Assembly: GCF_017948485.1 (NCBI RefSeq)
Contig: NZ_JAFFSX010000015.1
Coordinates: 62,001 to 126,000 of the forward strand
DNA length: 64,000 nucleotides
Direction: 5' to 3'
From: Streptomyces sp. GESEQ-35
GTDB taxonomy: Bacteria > Actinomycetota > Actinomycetes > Streptomycetales > Streptomycetaceae
Shown: in pieces, positions 58,836 through 64,000 of the stretch
Layout: every line of letters starts with the position of its first letter
How positions within the stretch are numbered: the stretch's first letter is position 1
Translations under genes and position numbers: made by a program
The notes under the pieces: model-generated
Seen by the model: the letters and a program-made list of their open reading frames with translations, nothing else
Told to the model about the DNA's origin: nothing
The model's database searches: none

Positions 58836-60941
58836 TTACAGCTGGGTCGGCTGACGCTGGGTCAGGCCGTACGTCTTGGCGATCGCGTTCCACAGCTGGG
58901 CCGCCTTGGCCTTCTGCGTGGTCGCGGTGCCGCTCGCGGTGTTGCCGGCCGCGGTCTGGCCGGTGGTGCGGGCCTGGCCCTTGGGGCAGGCCTTCTTGTT
59001 CTTCGCGACCTGATCGGCCCACGCCGCGTAGTGGTTGTCGGCCGACGCCGAGGCCTTCCACGCGTTGTTGAGGGCCGTGGTCAGCGCGGCATGGTCGGGG
59101 AGCTTGTCGACGGACAGCTTCGCCAGGCTCGCGACCAGACCGGTGCGCTGCCCGGCCGCGTCGCGCAGATCCGTGGCCGCCTGGCCGAGCTTGTCGCACG
59201 ACTTCACGTTGGCGACCGCGTTGATCACCGTGGTCCGGCTGTCGCCGCTGTCGGCCAGCAGCTTGTCCAGCGCGATGGCCTGCTGTTCGGCCGCATCGAC
59301 GGACGGCGAGGCGGAACCCTCGGTGGCCGGGGCGGTGGCGGACACGGTCTGGTTGTTGCCGTCGCTCTCGTCGTCACCCCCGCTCGCGAGCAGCGCGCCC
59401 GCGCCGACGCCGAGGACCGCGATACCGACCCCGACGGCGGCGATGAGCGGCACCCGCGAGCCGGTACGGCCACCGCGGCCACGGCGGTCGTCTGCGGCGG
59501 GCGGAGCGTAGGCGGGCTGGGCGTGTGGATGTGCCTGCGGCGGCTCGAAGCGGGGCAGCTGCTGAGTGGCCCCGGCCGGACCCTCCGCCCCCCGCTCAGT
59601 GCGGAAGAGGCTGTCGAACTCCGCGGGCGGCTGCCGGTCCTGCCCGGTCATCACCGGCGGGATGTACTGCGTCGCCTCGGCATCGGGATTGGCGGGCGGC
59701 AAGGGGCCGGGGCTCTGCTGCGCCCGTCCCAGATAGCGGGTCGCGTCACCGGACGCCTCAGCAGGCACCTCGGGCGGCAGCGCGCCGGGCCCCACGGGCG
59801 GTATGTACTGGGTCGCGCCCTCATCGGCGGAGCCGGGCCCGGACGCCGCTGCCGAAACGGGCGGTATGTACTGCGTCGCCCCGTCCGGCGAGGCGTGCGC
59901 ACCCCCACCTCCAACCGGCGGTATGTACTGGGTGGCGCCCTCATCGGCGGGCGGCAACGGAGCCCCGAAGGCCCCGGGCCCGGCGGCCGGCAGCGGAGCA
60001 CCGGAGCCGTACGCACCGGAGGCAGGGGTGCCGTAGGCATCGGCCGCGGCCGTCGGCTGGGCAGCCGCCGACGACCCGTACGTCTGGTGGTCGGCGGGCG
60101 GCAGGGGCGCGCCTGCGGCCGGAGAGCCGTAGCCGGCGGTGGGCGGCTGGGCCGTCCCGGACGGAGAGGCCCCGTACCCGTCGGCCCCCGCGGGCGGCAG
60201 AGCCGCACTCGGGCCGCCGTGCCCGGCGGGCGGCAGCGCGCCATGACCGCCGGTGGACGACTGGCCGTTCGGGGCGTACGACGACTCGACGGTCGGCGCC
60301 GGGGAGCTGAACGACGCCTCAGCGCCCGGCACTTGCGACGGGTACGGCTGCTGCACACCTGGCGCCTGTGACGGGTACGACGACTGGGGTCCGGACTCCT
60401 GCGGCGCATACGGCTGCTGCGCGTACGGCTGCTGCACACCCGGCGCCTGTGACGGGTACGACGACTGGGCGCCGGGCTCCGGCGACGCGTACGACGATTG
60501 ACCCCCGGGCTCCTGCGGCGCATACGACGACTGCGCACCCGATCCCGGATGCATCTCACCGCCGTATGCCGCTCCCTGCGTCGGCTGCGGCTGGGGCGGG
60601 ATCGCGCCCGCCGGGTCCTGCGTGCCCCAGTCGGGCGGTGCCGGCTGCTGGTAAGGGTCCTGGGAGCCCTGGGAGCCCCATGGCTCGGCGGGGCCGGAGG
60701 CCCAGCCCTGGCCCGGCGGTGGGGGCGGGGGCTGGTGCTGGTCGGGGCCCCAGGGGGTGCCCCACGCCTGGCCCTCGGGCGGCGCCGAGGTGGGCGTCGG
60801 CGGGACGGGGCGGCCGTACTGCGGGCCGCCCGGTCCGCCCGTCATGCCCGGCAGCAGGGGCTCGCCACCGTCCGATGGCAGCACGATGCCTTCACGTGCC
60901 TGCCGCGGCGGGGGCTCCTCGCCCTGTCCACTCTGCGTCAC
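58836..60941 (-). CDS. Pro-rich single-pass membrane protein with TQYIPP repeats
   Basis: A 701-aa protein. The first 485 residues are Pro/Gly/Gln-rich and disordered, with SSYPSQAPGVQQPY-type repeats and four ATQYIPPV motifs in acidic settings, plus DATRYLG and ATQQLPRF variants. A single membrane helix (about 497-520; PLIAAVGVGIAVLGVGAGAL) leads to a C-terminal extracellular helical domain of about 180 residues (CDKLGQAATDLRDAAGQ, HAALTTALNNAWKASASADNH). The repeated cytosolic Thr-Gln motif looks like a Ser/Thr-kinase phosphorylation site, perhaps read by FHA domains (inference). GTG start with GGAG upstream. Function unknown. Confidence 0.82.
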   Translation of the reverse strand: MTQSGQGEEPPPRQAREGIVLPSDGGEPLLPGMTGGPGGPQYGRPVPPTPTSAPPEGQAWGTPWGPDQHQPPPPPPGQGWASGPAEPWGSQGSQDPYQQPAPPDWGTQDPAGAIPPQPQPTQGAAYGGEMHPGSGAQSSYAPQEPGGQSSYASPEPGAQSSYPSQAPGVQQPYAQQPYAPQESGPQSSYPSQAPGVQQPYPSQVPGAEASFSSPAPTVESSYAPNGQSSTGGHGALPPAGHGGPSAALPPAGADGYGASPSGTAQPPTAGYGSPAAGAPLPPADHQTYGSSAAAQPTAAADAYGTPASGAYGSGAPLPAAGPGAFGAPLPPADEGATQYIPPVGGGGAHASPDGATQYIPPVSAAASGPGSADEGATQYIPPVGPGALPPEVPAEASGDATRYLGRAQQSPGPLPPANPDAEATQYIPPVMTGQDRQPPAEFDSLFRTERGAEGPAGATQQLPRFEPPQAHPHAQPAYAPPAADDRRGRGGRTGSRVPLIAAVGVGIAVLGVGAGALLASGGDDESDGNNQTVSATAPATEGSASPSVDAAEQQAIALDKLLADSGDSRTTVINAVANVKSCDKLGQAATDLRDAAGQRTGLVASLAKLSVDKLPDHAALTTALNNAWKASASADNHYAAWADQVAKNKKACPKGQARTTGQTAAGNTASGTATTQKAKAAQLWNAIAKTYGLTQRQPTQL

Positions 60942-61143
60942 CGGGACTCCTACGAATGGGGGACCTTCGGAATCGTCGGCTCACGCTACCGGGTCCCCTG
61001 AGCCCGGTGCCATGCAGCACAGGACCTGACCTCCTTCCCTGTGACCGCCGTAACAAAACCGGGCCCTCATCCGCTGTATACGCCCCTTCTTCACCACCGG
61101 CGCGTTCGTTTCCCACCCGTTCACGCCGGCGCGCCCCCGTCAT

Positions 61144-62529
61144 TCACGCAGCCGCCTGCAACTCCAGCCGCGCCCCGAACTCCCTTACCACCGGCTCGTC
61201 CCTGAAGGGCTCCAACCGCTGCTGGAAATCCTCCAGATACTCGGCGCCCCGGTTGGAGCGCAGGGTCTCCAGCAGTTCCACGGCCTTCAGGCCTGTATGC
61301 ACGGCCTGTTCGACCTCGCGCTGCTGGACCTGTGCGGTGGCGAGCAGCACATAGCCGATCGCCCGGCGCCGGGCCCGCGACTGAGGCAGGACGGACAGGC
61401 ACTCCTCGGCCCGCCGCGCCGCCGCCTCGGCCTGCCCAAGGTCGCGGTGGCAGTGCGCCAACTCGTCGGCCAGATAGGCCTCGTCGAAGTGCGCGATCCA
61501 CGCCGGATCGTCCCCGGAGGACGGATCGGCCGACTCCAGCGCGCCCACCGCACGCCCGGACGCGACCTGGGCGGCCCGAGCGTCCCCCATCAACGCGTGA
61601 CCACGGGCCTCGGCCGCGTAGAACATGGCCTCCGCGCGCGGGGTCACCCGACCACGCGCCCCCTCCTGCGCCGCCCGCGCCAACTGCGCGATCTCCCGCG
61701 GGTTTCCGAGCTGCGCGGCGAGATGGCTCATGGACGCGGCGAGCACATACCCGCCGTACGCCCGGTCGCCCGCCGCCTGTGCGAGGCGCAGCGCCTGGAT
61801 GTAGTAGCGCTGGGCGAGGCCGGGTTGACCGGTGTCGATGGCCATATAGCCCGCGAGCTCGGTCAAACGGGCCACCGCGGCGAAGAGTTCACGCCCCACG
61901 GCCTCCCGGTACGACCCCGCCAGCAGACCGGAGACGACGCTGTTCAGGTAGTGCACGACGACCGGGCGCACATGCCCGCTGCCGTACTGGTGGTCCAGGT
62001 CGACCAGCGCCTGGGTCATGGCCTTCACGGCCGCCACGTCGGACTCCCCCACCCGCGGGCCCGCCGAGCGCGCCACCTGCGAGTCGGGCGAGGAGATCAG
62101 CCAGTCACGGCTCGGCTCGACGAGCGCGGACGCGGCGACGGAGGATCCGGACAGGAAGTCCCGTCGGCCGACGTCGCTGCGCCACAGTTCGCAGACCTGC
62201 TCGATGGCTCCCAGTACCGTCGGCGAGAACTGGAGGCCGACGCCCGAGGCGAGGTTCTTGCCGTTGGCCATGCCGATCTCGTCGATCGTGACCGTACGGC
62301 CCAGTTTGCGCCCCAGCGCCTCGGCGATGATCGCCGGAGCGCGTCCTCGTGGCTGCTGTCCGCGCAGCCAGCGGGCGACGGACGTCTTGTCGTAGCGTAG
62401 ATCGAGGCCGTGTTCGGCGCCGCACATGTTCACTCGGCGGGCCAGCCCGGCGTTCGAGCAGCCCGCTTCTTGAATGAGCGCCTGCAGCCGTTCGTTCGGC
62501 TGCCGCGCGACGAGAGGCCTTGCGGCCAT
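61144..62529 (-). CDS. NsdA/NsdB-like TPR transcriptional regulator
   Basis: A 461-aa regulator. The N-terminal segment (about 1-100; RLQALIQEAGCSNAGLARRVN, DKTSVARWLRGQQPRGR) is a helix-turn-helix-like domain, followed by VGLQFSPTVLGAIEQVCELWR and TPR-type helical repeats (about 200-440). The NsdA family of Streptomyces represses differentiation and antibiotic production (established). Which paralogue this is cannot be decided without alignment, so no symbol is given. ATG 62529 has GGGGG 6 nt upstream. Divergent from the primase-polymerase-like gene. Confidence 0.87.
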   Translation of the reverse strand: MAARPLVARQPNERLQALIQEAGCSNAGLARRVNMCGAEHGLDLRYDKTSVARWLRGQQPRGRAPAIIAEALGRKLGRTVTIDEIGMANGKNLASGVGLQFSPTVLGAIEQVCELWRSDVGRRDFLSGSSVAASALVEPSRDWLISSPDSQVARSAGPRVGESDVAAVKAMTQALVDLDHQYGSGHVRPVVVHYLNSVVSGLLAGSYREAVGRELFAAVARLTELAGYMAIDTGQPGLAQRYYIQALRLAQAAGDRAYGGYVLAASMSHLAAQLGNPREIAQLARAAQEGARGRVTPRAEAMFYAAEARGHALMGDARAAQVASGRAVGALESADPSSGDDPAWIAHFDEAYLADELAHCHRDLGQAEAAARRAEECLSVLPQSRARRRAIGYVLLATAQVQQREVEQAVHTGLKAVELLETLRSNRGAEYLEDFQQRLEPFRDEPVVREFGARLELQAAA

Positions 62530-62837
62530 GGCGTACCCCCTGTGGCTGCGGTGCCTGCCCACGCACCGAGTTGATGTGCCTTCCGCGACCGAGCCCGTTC
62601 CGGTGAGCGAAAGGATCCGGCCGTGAAGATCAATGCCCCGCCGAGACGGCGAAAATGCGAGGCTTGTGAGGATTGCCGGGGTAAAGGCGGAAGCCGACCC
62701 CACTCGTGGCTACCCAACTGCGGCCATGGATCCTCCTGCGCGCCCCCACACGTGCATCCATGCGCCCCAGTTGCGGAATCAATGCTCCTCCCCCGCGCGC
62801 GCTACGCCCGTAACTCAGGGTGGGTGCGGGAGTTGTG
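62530..62837. other. 308-bp divergent promoter region
   Basis: Between the NsdA-like and primase-like starts. A 71-codon Cys-rich frame (GTG 62623 to TGA 62838) overlaps the next start as TGATG, but its codon use is poor (AGA, CTA, AAA). No clear promoter element was identified. Confidence 0.4.
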
Positions 62838-63497
62838 ATGAGCGTGGAAGAGACGATCGCGAGCACCGAAGCCGCCCAGATTCCGAAGCAGCGTGGGGAA
62901 TCGCTGCTGGATACCGCCGTTCGCTACGCCGAGGAGCGCCACTGGGACGTGTTCCCGGGCAGCTGGCTGGAAGCCGTCGACGGGGTGCAGCGCTGCTCGT
63001 GCGGCGACGCCGCGTGCGCCGCACCCGGCGCGCATCCGACGCGGCCGGACTGGGCGACCCAGGCGACGGGCAGTGCGACCGTTGCGCGCCGGATGTGGCA
63101 GAAGCAGCCGACGTCGTCGATTCTGCTGCCGACCGGGCGTACGTTCGACGCGATCTCCGTTCCGGAGACGGCGGGGTTTCTGGCGCTGGCCCGGATGGAG
63201 CGGATGGAGTTGACGCTCGGGCCCGTGACGCTGACTCCGGACCGACGGATGGAGTTCTTCGTGCTGCCGGGGGCTTCGGTGAAGGTTCCTGAGCTGGTGC
63301 GCAAGCTGGGGTGGGCGATCGCCTCGCTTGATCTTGTGGCCCTCGGAGAAGGGGGGTGGGTGGCTGCGCCTCCTACGCGGTTCGGGTCTCGGGGGGCCGT
63401 GCAGTGGGCCTGTCGGCCCACGCCGGCGAATCGGTGGTTGCCGGATGCGGAGGAGTTGATCTCGCCGCTCGCGTATGCGTGTGGGCGGGATCGGTAG
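62838..63497 (+). CDS. bifunctional DNA primase/polymerase-like (Prim-Pol) protein
   Basis: A 219-aa protein with a Prim-Pol N-terminal-like domain. LLDTAVRYAEERHWDVFPGSW and the Cys/His cluster CSCGDAACAAPGAHP followed by TRPDWATQATGS are the start of this family in actinobacteria, then ILLPTGRTFDAISVPE and WVAAPPTRFGSRGAVQW. The catalytic acidic pair of active primases is not obvious, and no helicase domain is attached. A chromosomal single-domain member with unknown role is likely. ATG 62838 has GGGAG upstream. Confidence 0.82.
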   Translation: MSVEETIASTEAAQIPKQRGESLLDTAVRYAEERHWDVFPGSWLEAVDGVQRCSCGDAACAAPGAHPTRPDWATQATGSATVARRMWQKQPTSSILLPTGRTFDAISVPETAGFLALARMERMELTLGPVTLTPDRRMEFFVLPGASVKVPELVRKLGWAIASLDLVALGEGGWVAAPPTRFGSRGAVQWACRPTPANRWLPDAEELISPLAYACGRDR

Positions 63498-63603
63498 GTC
63501 GGCGGCTGCGGGTCGTCTGTGGCTGGTCGCGCCCGCGCGGCGGAGCCGCATATGTCAACGTCCCGCGCCCCTTTCCGGCGTTGCCCCACCGTAGGGTTCA
63601 ACC

Positions 63604-64000
63604 ATGACGTCAGCTGTTGTGGTGCGGGGGCTCTGGAAGCGGTTCGGACAGCAAGTTGCCGTTGCCGGGGTTGATCTGGAGTTGCCCGCGGGGAAGTTCA
63701 TCGGGCTGGTCGGGCCCAATGGTGCCGGGAAGACCACCACTCTCTCCATGGTGACCGGGTTGCTGCGGCCCGATCAGGGGTCCGTCGAGGTCGTCGGGCA
63801 CGACGTATGGCGGGACCCCGTCGAGGTGAAGGCGCGGATCGGCGTGCTGCCGGAAGGGCTGCGGCTCTTCGAGCGGCTCTCCGGACGGGAACTGCTCACC
63901 TACTCCGGGCGGTTGCGGGGGCTGCCCGGTGCCGAGGTGGACAAGCGGACGACGCAGCTGCTCGACGTACTCGATCTTGCCGGGGCCCAGCACAAGCTCG
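63604..64000 (+). CDS. ABC transporter ATP-binding protein (3' end outside window)
   Basis: The first 132 codons of an ABC-type ATPase: VRGLWKRFGQQVAVAGVDLE, Walker A GPNGAGKTTT at about residues 38-47, and a Q-loop-like region PEGLRLFERLSGRELL. The signature and Walker B motifs lie beyond the window. It resembles the ATPases of two-component Streptomyces export systems. No ribosome site stronger than AGGG is visible. Confidence 0.88.
   Translation, partial: MTSAVVVRGLWKRFGQQVAVAGVDLELPAGKFIGLVGPNGAGKTTTLSMVTGLLRPDQGSVEVVGHDVWRDPVEVKARIGVLPEGLRLFERLSGRELLTYSGRLRGLPGAEVDKRTTQLLDVLDLAGAQHKL

Noticed and set aside
62623..62838. 71-codon Cys-rich frame ahead of the primase-like gene, overlapping its start as TGATG
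   Set aside because: Codon use (AGA, CTA, AAA, weak third-position GC) is unlike real genes in this genome, and the overlap can arise by chance; kept only as a note.
1..64000. tRNA/rRNA genes, CRISPR arrays, insertion sequences, prophage or a biosynthetic gene cluster
   Set aside because: No cloverleaf, array, transposase, integrase, or PKS/NRPS-like sequence was recognised by reading; the MDMPI, cyclase and SnoaL-like genes alone do not make a cluster.
1..64000. Rare TTA (bldA-dependent) leucine codons in regulatory genes
   Set aside because: The TTA strings I checked in the genes examined were out of frame, so no bldA dependence is claimed; the check was visual, not exhaustive.

Overview
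The window is high-GC actinobacterial chromosome, almost certainly Streptomyces. Coding bias is extreme at the third codon position, GTG/TTG starts are common, and terminators are GC stems without U-tracts. A conserved intergenic repeat (GGGGCGCGGGGAACTGCGCG) recurs five times. The genes present are an AfsR/AfsS/AfsK-type regulatory set, SARP, NsdA-like, RsbW-like, STAS and Lrp proteins, and a dense set of acyl-CoA catabolic genes. From memory, the order afsR-afsS ... afsK ... purU matches one arm of the Streptomyces coelicolor chromosome read backwards; I could not run a synteny comparison. No tRNA, rRNA, CRISPR, insertion sequence or prophage was found.

Layout. 0-5.3 kb: one giant 1705-aa protein with an LQRSAGNAA-type N-terminal motif and about six repeated modules, possibly an injection-system cargo. 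5.3-6.5 kb: amidohydrolase. 6.7-10.1 kb: AfsR-like SARP/NB-ARC/TPR activator and AfsS-like DNHAT-repeat peptide, followed by a Wzy_C-type membrane protein. 11.6-15.6 kb: CoA ligase divergent from a thiolase-DUF35-enoyl-CoA hydratase operon. 15.8-19.9 kb: AfsK-like kinase, a VOC protein in the kbpA position, and a TetR regulator. 20-30.5 kb: Lrp/LysE pair, F420 reductase-like and acyl-CoA dehydrogenase genes, second thiolase and second DUF35 protein, two flavin-oxidase-fold genes, and three secreted or redox enzymes. 30.5-36.5 kb: MarR regulator with an FMN reductase, SnoaL-like and cupin genes, an ADP-forming-type acyl-CoA synthetase and an enoyl-CoA hydratase. 36.5-43 kb: membrane protein, flavin reductase, a 5'-truncated ATPase, two MFS transporters and a GlxA-type regulator. 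43-52 kb: zinc alcohol dehydrogenase, three more acyl-CoA dehydrogenases, SDR, cyclase-family protein, RsbW-like ATPase and a second AMP-forming CoA ligase. 52-64 kb: EF-hand protein, STAS protein, ECF sigma/anti-sigma pair, purU, substrate-binding lipoprotein, Pro-rich membrane protein, NsdA-like regulator, primase-polymerase-like protein and the start of an ABC transporter ATPase.

The strongest system-level signal is a 15-bp palindrome, consensus CTGACGGNCCGTCAG, found in 11 copies (plus one degenerate copy) just upstream of the scattered acyl-CoA genes. It appears before the amidohydrolase, FadD3-like ligase/thiolase, acyl-CoA dehydrogenase/thiolase, DUF35, ADP-forming synthetase, flavin reductase, SDR/cyclase and dehydrogenase/ligase units. 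I read this as one regulon for breakdown of an unidentified, probably cyclic or branched acid: CoA activation, dehydrogenation, hydration, alcohol oxidation, then thiolytic or retro-aldol cleavage by thiolase/DUF35 pairs. The TetR protein at 19.3 kb is the only TetR in the window and the most plausible local regulator, but this is inference. A second, smaller circuit has paired TTGACG...CAA elements both at the MarR gene and upstream of the synthetase/cupin genes.
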